From contig OW028573.1 of the NCBI GenBank assembly GCA_932294295.1, positions 54,749,829-54,813,828 of the forward strand: DNA of 64,000 nucleotides. The letters are read 5' to 3'. How positions within the stretch are numbered: position 1 is the stretch's first letter; every line of letters begins with the position of its first letter. This document shows, in pieces, positions 42,378-51,109 of the stretch. Both the position numbers and the translations under genes were made by a program. The notes beneath the pieces are model-generated. The model ran no database searches. It was given only the letters and a program-made list of their open reading frames with translations, and was not told where the DNA came from. This DNA comes from Alitta virens. Taxonomy: Eukaryota > Annelida > Polychaeta > Phyllodocida > Nereididae.

Positions 42378-42622
42378 ATGCATTTCCTTCTGAGGCTTAC
42401 AAAAAGATGATAAATATTGAACAGTGGATCACTGGAACTGATGGCTTTCTGGTTCGTAAATCTGACAAGATGCTGTTGGAAGCTGTTTGACTACTGAGCA
42501 CACAGCTACCAAGATTTCTTTGGCATACATTCATCATTATCTTCCAGAATTCCATGCTGAAATGACTGACAGGAACCTCATATGTCACATATAATGGAGT
42601 TCAGATACGGTATCCACTTGCT

Positions 42623-43675
42623 GTGCAGCAAGATGAAATCCAATCTGCCCATTGGCGCCAACGGCAGGTGACATTATACACCGTGATGATCTACCACAGA
42701 GACCAAATAATATCATGGGTGATATTATCAGACTGTCTTACCCACGATAAGGTAGCATTGGCAGCATTTTCACAAGAAATTCTTGAATTTATATCAATCA
42801 CGATCCCAGAAGCAAAGAAGGTACTGATCTGGTCAGACGGGCCTAGTTCACAATATAAGAACAAGTATATTTTGGCTTTGTTGGTCCAGTTGTCCAAGGT
42901 TTTTGGAACTTTCAGCATCTTATGGTCGTACTTTGCGACCAGCCATGGTAAAAGTCCCAATGATGCGCTTGGTGGCAGGGCTAAGAGAATTGTGTACAGA
43001 AAAATAGTCACCCGTGCAGCTAAGGTACATGATGCCAAAGACTTTGCAGATGCGCTGGCATCCGCAAACAGCAATATAAAATTTACTGTCATGACAGAGA
43101 GCAGCATAAAATCAAAATGTGAAAACCTGGACCTTTTCAACCTGTGGCCTAGAGTAAATCCTGCGCCTGGAATTTCAAATGCGCATCACATCACAACAGA
43201 TCCTCCAGAAGTCAATCTCCACTTTTTTAATGGTGGAACTGTTTTCAGGAGTCACACAATTCCCAGCAACATAACATCAAGTGACTCAGACGAGTCCACA
43301 CCAAATATGGCTCAGTCAAATGATGAGCATGACAATTCCACATCAAATCCACATCAAATCCAGATTGAGTCAAATACTGCTGAGCATGACAATTCTGATG
43401 ACCTTGGAGAGATTGTTTTGGCCCTTGAAGACGAGTTTTCATCAAATGCAGCTGTGCCTGAATCAAATACTGCTGAAAATTTTGAGCGTCCCGGTGAAGT
43501 CACTCTGAAACCTAATCTTGACAAGCCTGGTGTTCTTGCTGTGTCAATTTCTGTGCCTACACAGTTCAGTACTGATGTACCTCTGATTGATGAATTGATG
43601 GTTCATTTGAATATGAAACCTGCAGTAAGACGTAAGAAAAAAGGCAATTGTAAAACCAAAAAAACAATGCAGTGA
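42623..43675 (+). pseudogene. Largest intact block of the split gene (SDGPSSQ/SHGK region)
   Basis: This is an uninterrupted frame of 350 codons and the best conserved part of the family: YHRD and SDCLTHDKVA, then LIWSDGPSSQYKNKY, FATSHGKSPNDALGG, and KIVTRAAKVHDAKDFADALA. The C-terminal third is acidic and low in complexity, with two repeats of the type SNTAEHDN. The ATG here is internal to the original protein. No host function is implied. Confidence 0.6.
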
Positions 43676-44041
43676 CACATGATTTTGCTTTAAATGTGGG
43701 CCCAAATATGGCCATAAATCCGACAAATTAATAGCAGATGATTGGCTAACATGCTCTTGCATGGCACACTTTCACGAAACATGTGCTTAGCAGCATGGAA
43801 TTCTGGAAGATAATGATGAATTTTTTTGTAAGTCATGTTTGTAATTTGTTCAATCAATTGATTGGAAATTCAGGTTAGTTCCTCAGATGAGCTTTTTGCT
43901 TCAGATTAGAACAATGTATGTAATTGATATTAAAAATCTCTTCAACAGTTATATGTTATCATTATATTTGATCAATTGTCCATAATCATAGGCCTACAAT
44001 ATTATATCAGTATATCAGGACCATATTATATCAGTAGGCGG

Positions 44042-44228
44042 GTGGGTGGGTGGTTTTAGGGCTTTACGTCCTGTATTTCTGCACCTGTTGGGCTAATTAG
44101 GACAGGCAGAGACCATGGCAATGAGACGAAGGAGGAAACAGCCATCCAACTTAGGCTCGACCGGAAATCGAACCCGTGACCCAGCGGTTAGAAGCCCAGA
44201 GCGCTACCTCTGAGCTAGGCCCCCGCCC
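44042..44228 (-). mobile_element. tRNA-derived SINE, copy 4
   Basis: It is flanked by a perfect 15-bp TSD, TATATCAGTAGGCGG (44027-44041 and 44229-44243). The 3' tail is CCCACC-like (plus GGTGGGTGGGTGG). It lies just downstream of the PHD end of the split gene. Confidence 0.9.
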
Positions 44229-44243
44229 TATATCAGTAGGCGG

Positions 44244-45278
44244 TCTCAGAAATATCACAATGTCTAAAGAGTCGCTGGCTTCAGCATCGTGTGCCCGTCA
44301 AAGGTACATGGAATTCATGTTGTTTGATTTGATGCAATAGATGAAATAAAATAGAGCATCTATTCTACTGATTCTTTTGATTGGTGAGAGATAGTAGTAT
44401 TATAAGTAGGTAGAGATTAATGATGTGTTAACCACCACAGGGTCACTCACATCAGGAGGCAAGTGAGGTAATTTCCTATAGAGACATATTAAGATACTTA
44501 TGCAAAGAGGATAAATGGGAAAGTCAGATCTAGTGGAGAATATTGATAATCTTTAGCAGGGCCTAATCAATTATTTAGATGCAGAAAGAGAGCATCATAA
44601 GTCTGTACCTATGAATGAGGGAGTTTCCTCCGTATCTTGGCAAGCTTTGAAGCAACAGAAACCATGTCATGCTGGATAATTGTCAATAGCGCAAGATACT
44701 GCTCCTTAATAGACATGTAAGGTTTCATAACATGGATCTGGCTAACAGCATTTGGCATGCATTTGTCCGGTTATGATTCAGTAATATTCAGGTCATGTTC
44801 AACCACATCATCACAAACTTGAATAATCACTAGTGGGGTTCCTGAGAACTCTGGTTAGATACTTATCTAAACTAAGGTCTTCATCATCAGAGCTTGGATT
44901 TGCTTCACCCAGTTCTTGATCTTCAGAGCTGTGATTTGCCTGAGGTGAATCAGGATCACCAGAAACTTGTATAATCTGGTTCCATTTCGACGTTTCTGAG
45001 GGGAGGATCAGTGGGCTTCACCTCAGCAGCATTAGCAGCCACATCACCATGTGTGGATGGAGCCAACCTGTTAGAAGATATTGAAGTAGTAGCATTGCTA
45101 CATTGGCACTCTGACATTAGGATTTACCTGTGAATACTTGAATTGTGAATCCAGTTAGACTATGTCTTGGCGATGACCTAAGAAGAGATGGTATATGATA
45201 CAACTGTGGCATATGTTACTGGACCCACAGACAGCTCTGCTAATATGCAGGTCCTTTAGAAGTTAGAAGCTGGGAAGA
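44244..45278. other. Intergenic stretch with a coding-like minus-strand patch
   Basis: On the minus strand 45117-44960 reads MSECQCSNATTSISSNRLAP and, one frame later (to about 44830), QANHSSEDQELGEANPSSDD. This is an acidic, low-complexity remnant of unknown origin. Nothing else was recognised. Confidence 0.25.
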
Positions 45279-45291
45279 ACCTGTCCTGGTT

Positions 45292-45458
45292 TTGTTTGTT
45301 TGTGATTGGGGCTTTACGTCCTGTATTTTTGCACCAGTTGGGCTAATTAGGACAGGAAGGGACCATGGCAATGAGAGGAAGGAAGAAACAGCCATCCAAC
45401 TCAGGCTCGACCGGGAATCGAACCCGGGACCCAGCGGTTGGAAGCCCAGAGCGCTACC
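45292..45458 (-). mobile_element. tRNA-derived SINE, copy 5
   Basis: It is flanked by a perfect 13-bp TSD, ACCTGTCCTGGTT (45279-45291 and 45459-45471). The 3' tail is (ACAA)n. The A box is shortened (GCGCTACC at the edge), so the head is slightly truncated. It was inserted into the older Nimb remnant. Confidence 0.9.
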
Positions 45459-45471
45459 ACCTGTCCTGGTT

Positions 45472-46123
45472 GGCAGACGTCGAAGGTGTCTCACTCCTCG
45501 CTTGGAAAGCCTTGAAGCGGTTCATCGGGGTATAAGATACAACTCCCTTGTATTGAGGGTCCCATGCGGAACAACTTCTACAGGGGCTTCACTGAGGTCA
45601 TGCAGATCCTGCAATTTCTCTGACTGTCCTTCATGTGTTGCTTGAATAAGGAGGGATCCTGAACATAAATGTTGGGTGCACTCCGTCTGGCCAACTATAT
45701 CGAAGAACTTGGCACAGGTCACAAGTGGCAAGAACATTTCCGTTTGTCATCCAAGCCATTAACAATTAAGTACCGGGGCCACTAACGAGGTTGATGTATG
45801 CGTGTCAGGTCATCAGATTCCGTCAAAGCAGTGCAAATCCTTTTCCGTGTAGGTGTAGGGGAATTTTCAGTAGTCAATTTTTCATCCTCAGCCTGGTCTC
45901 CCGCCGAGGGACGCATACCTAGTTGACCCGAGTGGCTTGGGATCCGGTTTGATCGATTCTTACGAGTATCAGAATCTTGAGCATTCCCCTGTATGGTAGG
46001 GGACACACCCTCCTGTGCAGCTGGAGAGGCTTGTGCACTGTCCTCTGTTGGCCAGTGGGGATACAGGTCTTCATCCCAAGCATTACCACCCTCGCCACGA
46101 GGAGGTCCAGGACCTTCGAGGGC
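45472..46123 (-). mobile_element. Second Nimb LINE, decayed 5' end
   Basis: From 46123 it matches the 5' UTR and ORF1 start of the intact element: LEGPGPPRGEGGNAWDEDLY against LEGPGPPRGEGGNTWGEVPY, and GMRPSAGDQAEDEKL against GARPSAVNQAEVEKL. Further in, ATHEGQSEKLQDL and APVEVVPHGTLN match a later stretch of ORF1. The rest of the element is missing or unrecognisable, and a SINE interrupts it at 45292-45458. Confidence 0.7.
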
Positions 46124-47130
46124 TGTGACACAGCAACCTATAAGCTCAGTGGACAAACAGCCATTTCAAATTGACATATAGGTCTTTCGTGACTTTTTTT
46201 TTTTGACAGGGCCTTGGCCACAAAGAGGGCCACATTCATTTCCAACCATCTGAATGTTCAGGTATCAAATGCAAAACGCCTATTTTGCATGAATAGTACA
46301 GGGAAGAGAAAAAAGTTCTGGCACAATATAAATTTAAGCATAGAGTGTGAAGGACACTCCTCTATGGAAATTGCATTTCTGCCATTGAGGAGCGACCTTT
46401 ACAACATTAATGAACATTTCACATGGGATAGTAATGGCAAGCACACATAATCAACCAATCTACAAAAAGCAATACACACAGAGAAAAATTATCTGATTGA
46501 GAGCACGAGTTAATCATAGTTATGTACTAAATTCATATTTCATAATGCGATATCTACCATAATTTATAAATATCGTCTTAGCAAAACAGAGACAACACGC
46601 TGGATGTAGATATAACCATTAAAAAGTTCCGAGGTTGTCACAACTGGGGATACAGAGTATAACATTTATTTTCCTGAATGAGAGTCACATGTTATCAATA
46701 GCAGTTTCCTTGTCATTGTCAACATTTTCAAAAGGGTATAAGTAGAACTTAAAATAGACCTTCCATGTATGGCCAGCAAACGAGAGTAGTCTTTGATGAG
46801 TCACATGCATTAAAAGCAGTTTCATTAAATTTGATAAAATTCACACAACTTATCAATTTGGAAGTTTTCGGATATTATCAAACTGCCAGGTCCTGCTCAG
46901 GAAACAACCAGGGTCAAAATTGGATCTTCACTTGCACAAGTAAATGAGACCAGGGGTGCAGGGGGGAACATTTGGAGGCTCGGAATGCCCTTCCCTCATA
47001 GTCCGGTGTATTGACAAATTTATAGTGAAAATATAGACCTGTGCCAAAAATGCACACCCCACCCTCCTCCTATGGGAAAAACCAGTCATTATGTCAAAGT
47101 TTTACCATACATTCCCATCCCTGTCTACAA
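46124..47130. other. Intergenic stretch, no feature recognised
   Basis: No exon or element end could be supported. Confidence 0.4.
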
Positions 47131-47275
47131 GGCTGTTGTGAGAGTATGTCCTGCTAATGGCGTTTAGAGGCTAGGTCATGACCTTTGGCCTGTAATTAAC
47201 ATGCAAAGGTAAATAAAGAAGGCTTTGAACCTATCTAAGATGACGTTTGGCTCATAATATTGGCGACGAGGATGG
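47131..47275 (+). mobile_element. Possible LTR end and primer-binding site
   Basis: TGTTGTGAGAGTATGTCC begins a stretch with AATAAAG (47210-47216) and ends GGCTCA near 47250. Next comes TTGGCGACGAGGATGG, a sequence typical of the primer-binding region of Ty3/Gypsy-like elements. No second LTR and no pol were found, so this may be coincidence. Confidence 0.25.
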
Positions 47276-48219
47276 ATATTTTATATATGCCGAACACCAT
47301 CACTTTTTTGCTCAGCTCTGAGAATGAACTAGTATCTGTAGTTGGTCAACGAAATCTCAATGTAAAAAACTTGCCAGAAGTTGCAAAACACACCTGGGCA
47401 TTATGAGCAGAAACATGTCAATGTCGTAGGAACAGACAGACCGTCTACAATACTAAGCGCCAGCCACGATGCCAGGCCAAGCACCATCACAAGGGCAAGC
47501 AACAACAAAGACCACCGATTATAAAATGGTATAGATGCTGAATTAAAGTTAGGGAACCACCTAAAGCACAAATTTAAACGGAACATTAATAAAGCAATTT
47601 CTGAAGGTAACCCAAGTGTAAACTAGAGCACATAGTAATGTGCAAATGGCGCGCAGTATTTGTTTGATACTGCTCCAAGCAAGTTAATCACTGATTGGCT
47701 GTTATATTTTGGGACTATTCATTTCAACCAATCACAGCGCATAATAAAAGTAATCAAAATGGCAGTTGTCACTGATAATCACAGCGATCTTAGCTACGTT
47801 TTGAAAGGAAATTGGTTTATATTTTGCATCTTAGGGACAGAATAATTGTATTTTATGGATTACGATATGATACTTGAGCATTTTAATTTTTAGATGTGCA
47901 ACAAAGGCGGCTAGGAGACTGTTGTATACATTTATGATGTCCTTACCATTTGACAGCTGACAGTGACATTATCAAAACGAACGTTCGCTAACCATGACGT
48001 CCAGAGCGCATAACTTCGTCAAAAGTTGATCAAATTTCTCAAAGTATACATTAAATATAAGCCAGAAAGTCAGAATACCTTTCTGAACAAATACGGTATC
48101 CACTCCCTCTGAAAACGGCAAATTTTGCCGTGTTATGCGGCAGTTTTGCACGGCCATTTGGTTCTGTTGTAGCAGTGACCTACACAGCGGTCTAGACACG
48201 TCACTGCGCATGCGCTAAT

Positions 48220-48395
48220 ACATTAAAGTAAGGAAAGAGGCCCCCGGTGGGTTGTCAAAATTGAATGACCAATAAAAGGTATAAGACACCGCAAGAATTC
48301 CCCGCCTGGGGCCTCTCGCCCGAACATGCACGAAGCTGTACAACGCCCTTCGGTCATTTCCGTCGGAGTTCGCCATCTTGTGACCGGAAACAGCC
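48220..48395 (-). promoter_or_regulatory. Candidate promoter/first exon (ETS + YY1-like motifs)
   Basis: On the minus strand TTTCCGGTCACAAGATGGCG combines an ETS-like site (CCGGAA) with a YY1-like CAAGATGGCG whose ATG (48376-48374) opens a frame MANSDGNDRRALYSFVHVRA. The surrounding 200 bp are richer in G+C and CpG than the neighbourhood. A clear splice donor was not identified, so the gene it would serve is unknown. Confidence 0.35.
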
Positions 48396-49017
48396 GAGGG
48401 ACTCGCAGAGGCAACAAACAACGATTTCATGAAATGTATGAAACACATAAAACAAAACAGGAGTCGAAAACACTCCAAAGGCAGTACATTAAAGACTGAC
48501 GTGGCAGGGCGCTACGACGTGTAGAAAATATGCTATATACACGCTTGAACGTATACCCGAACTGCTCTCATTGAATTAACATGCAAGTTCGAATTTGCCG
48601 CTCCGGAAGCATTACGCACAAACGTCTTCTTCAAGCAACTTAAGAATTGGCGCTGCGCGCCAATAACAAGAAACTTTTTTGGTCCAATCTAAGCATGCGG
48701 AGCTGTTTAATCACTCAAGTTTCCAGAGGCCTTCAGCATGCTGCCTCAAAACCGGTCAAAAGAATTCATCCAATCCATGACAACCGTGTAAAACCTATTT
48801 AGATGAAAATCACAGGCCATTATGTCTGGACCATTTCAATAACTTTTAAAGTTGGTGCTGTTTCCTTGAGACACATAAGAAATTACCAAGTGCATGTGTA
48901 TGCGCAGTTAACGTCAAATGCAGAACCTTAACGAATTTCTCTACTCCTAGATTGTATGCCTCTGCACATCATTTGAAGTTTAAAAATCAGAAGAAAGAAA
49001 TACCTTAGTTTCATGAT

Positions 49018-49023
49018 TTATTA
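49018..49023 (-). terminator. Poly(A) signal of COX7C
   Basis: AATAAA on the minus strand lies about 290 nt beyond the COX7C stop codon and is the first such signal downstream. Confidence 0.6.
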
Positions 49024-49313
49024 CACATAAGTGGTTAAATGGGCATCGGTTTTCATGAGCTCATATTTTTACAACTTTCAGGAGTCACTCTTTATGATGA
49101 TTTTCAAAATGGACCAGTTCTGCTGTTTCCAATCTAGTGCTCCATCAATCTGTTTCTCATTCTTCTAAAACTGGACATTTTCACTCTGAAACAGTTAAGA
49201 TTTCATAACATTTTTGATTGATCAGATTTTTTACTAAAGCCATTTGCAAAAAATACACACCACTTAATAGCTACTCACCATATAAATTATATCATATACA
49301 TAATATCAACATC

Positions 49314-49430
49314 TTAATCCTTGAGAAGCTGGTGTCGTACTAAAAGGAATGGTGCTCCAAGGCCAGAACCAAAGAAAAGGATGAAGTATGCTGTGAGCTT
49401 GTATCTGTTGTTGATACCAAATGGAAGATT
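49314..49430 (-). CDS. COX7C: COX7C exon 2
   Basis: It holds 39 codons including TAA (49316-49314). It carries the membrane segment TAYFILFFGSGLGAPFLL and the terminal VRHQLLKD. Confidence 0.93.
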   Translation of the reverse strand, partial: NLPFGINNRYKLTAYFILFFGSGLGAPFLLVRHQLLKD

Positions 49431-51061
49431 CTGTAAGAAGAAGAAAAGAAATGTCATCCTAATAAAGGTCAGACCAACAATCATTAATCCAATATTGCAA
49501 ACTGACGAAACATTGATGTGATCACTGTGAAGTCACTGAAGAGTCAGTGAAGATGGCCGAGAGCAAGACTATTGGAGTATCATCTTCTTGTGTAGTTGAT
49601 ACTCCCATTTAGCCGAGGGCAGGCTAGTATGAGATTCAAGAGTGCAGAAGGCCTGGTACAAATTCGTTGACAAACCAACTCGTATAAATTTGGCAGACAC
49701 AAAACTTTTGACCACAACAACCAACTTGTTGACAGGTCATTACCATCTCATTGACATCTTAATGTAATATTGTTGACAGCTAATCTGCCCAATGACCATT
49801 TCGTCGACAAATCTGACTCCGGGGATTACTCGGTTAATAAAACTTCCACAGCGGTATACTTGAGATCTTGAGATCTATAAAAGGATGTCCATAACATGGC
49901 TTTACACCAAATATTAACGAAAAAAAATACCATAACACCGTGATCAAGGTGTAAGGGGAGGCCGATGGCCGGGAAAAACCTGTGTCAAAGAGTTAGCAGA
50001 ACCAACTCGTCGACAGGTCAACGAGTTGGTATAACAACGATTTTCTGTCAACGAGATGGTCGGGCCGAGGGTGTTGATTGTCAACAAGTTTGCTGTCCTC
50101 ATGTCAAAGGGTTGGTTTGTCAACGAATTGGCTGTCGACGATTTTAAGTGTCTACGAAATGACTTGTTACCCCTGCCCCAGTCTAGGTCCAGATCCTCAG
50201 GCCCTGTCGTAGACGAGGGTCTTATGGATATAAAAGCACAGCGAAATAGGCTGTGGACGTAGGTCAATCATTATGCCTGTTCAATTTAACTAAGCGGCAA
50301 ACAAATTAGTTCTTTCAAATTGGTCCGCACTAAGAAACCTTGCGGGTCTAAAAAAAGTGGTTGCAACGCCTTCGCGCCGTTCAGCAGGCGCTTCTTTTGA
50401 TGTATCGCCACGTCTGATTGGCTGAATGACCATTAAATTAATTGTTTTTTTGATTCCGTGCCTTGACCACTTCCATAGTTTTATGCAAATCATTTTACAA
50501 AAAAAGAAAATTATTGGACATAGTGTGGAAGTGGTCAAGGCACGGTAGTGGTCCGGTACAAAGTTGCAGCGTATTCGGTACAGGGACTTGAAGGTATTGT
50601 TATATATTTGATATTATATCAAATATATAACAATACCTTCATATATATAATATATTATTATTACATATGTAATATCAACCTTTCTATACTGTCCTTACTA
50701 TCCTCTGTAGAACGAGGGTCTACCAGTTGGGTAGCCTTTATACGGGCCTGCAGGAGATCTCATGAGTGCCGTCTTTCTCATTTTAGCCATTAACAATTAT
50801 AGTAGTTTATTTCTTAGACATTTCAGAAGTCTTCCTGAGGTTACGTTACTTTACGGAGTTATCGATGAATGTTTGACCTTGCCGTAACACAGGAACAACA
50901 GGGTGCACGACACATGCTGATGCTCCTATATTTCCGATGAATTGACCAACTATGACTCTACTTACAGCTCCTGGGATACCCTGCTGCTGGAAGTCACTCC
51001 TTCTGGTAGCGGTGGTTGAAAATCTTCGCGAAAGTTGCACGAGAGCTCTACCCAACGCCAT
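49314..51061 (-). CDS. COX7C: Cytochrome c oxidase subunit 7C, mitochondrial
   Basis: Two coding exons, 51061-50966 and 49430-49314, joined in phase 0, give 70 aa. Exon 1 encodes MALGRALVQLSRRFSTTATR, an Arg/Ser-rich mitochondrial presequence, then RSDFQQQGIPGA, matching the RRSHYEEGPG start of mature COX7C. Exon 2 encodes NLPFGINNRYKLTAYFILFF and GSGLGAPFLLVRHQLLKD, the single membrane helix and diagnostic C-terminus (animal COX7C ends PFLVVRHQLLK). The product is a small nuclear-encoded subunit of complex IV in the inner mitochondrial membrane. Splice sites are GCT|GTAAGT and cttcttacag. An in-frame ATG at 51109 would add 16 hydrophilic residues; the ATG at 51061 is preferred because the presequence starts there. 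The 1.5-kb intron is full of foldback DNA. Confidence 0.93.
49661..50129. mobile_element. Foldback element with iterated CCAACTCGTTGACAGG motif
   Basis: AATTCGTTGACAAACCAAC (49661-49679) is repeated exactly inverted at 50111-50129. About six degenerate copies of CCAACTCGTTGACAGG lie in the left part, all in one direction. At 50001-50030 ACCAACTCGT and ACGAGTTGGT form a palindrome where the polarity flips. About six reversed copies follow. It is inside the COX7C intron and has no coding content. Confidence 0.7.
50456..50545. repeat. Perfect 19-bp inverted repeat
   Basis: CCGTGCCTTGACCACTTCC at 50456-50474 is exactly inverted at 50527-50545, with a 52-bp spacer. It lies in the COX7C intron. 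Confidence 0.95.
50590..50640. repeat. Perfect hairpin, 24-bp stem, 3-nt loop
   Basis: GAAGGTATTGTTATATATTT begins the left arm (50590-50613); the right arm (50617-50640) is its exact reverse complement. It lies in the COX7C intron. Confidence 0.95.
50966..51061 (-). CDS. COX7C: COX7C exon 1 (presequence)
   Basis: It holds 32 codons. The start lies in ACAAAATGGCGTTGG, a YY1-like AAATGGCG context that may combine promoter and initiation signals. Confidence 0.9.
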
Positions 51062-51109
51062 TTTGTCACTCTTCTGCTGCTGTTCCCGTCGTCCTTGACC
51101 TTCAGGCAT

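Larger units (their letters stand above)
36243..43843 (+). pseudogene. Decayed gene of a dispersed metazoan family, split by a LINE
   Basis: The left part (36243-37024) starts MGKSAAERQKLGRQRLRENA, a Lys/Arg/Glu-rich start, and continues in other frames with EFFPGTTLERQDPPRQATAL and FEEFKVAFPEVSIGKSKFA. The right part (42378-43671) holds SAHWRQRQVTLYTVMIYHRD, WSDGPSSQYKNKY and WSYFATSHGKSPNDALGGRA, then an acidic Ser/Asn-rich tail. A last frame (43682-43843) gives a PHD-like finger, FCFKCGPKYG, LTCSCMAHFHETC and FFCKSCL. This layout recurs as repetitive uncharacterised proteins in invertebrates and may be transposon-derived (inference: SDG and HGK blocks could be catalytic). Several frameshifts and stops plus the 5.3-kb insertion break it. 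Confidence 0.6.

Noticed and set aside
47401..47586. 61-codon minus frame with a membrane-like segment
   Set aside because: No splice context or partner exon; the stretch may be part of a decayed element.
50846..51109. 87-codon frame taken as one protein
   Set aside because: The part after GIPGA is intron; a GTAAGT donor and the second exon give COX7C.
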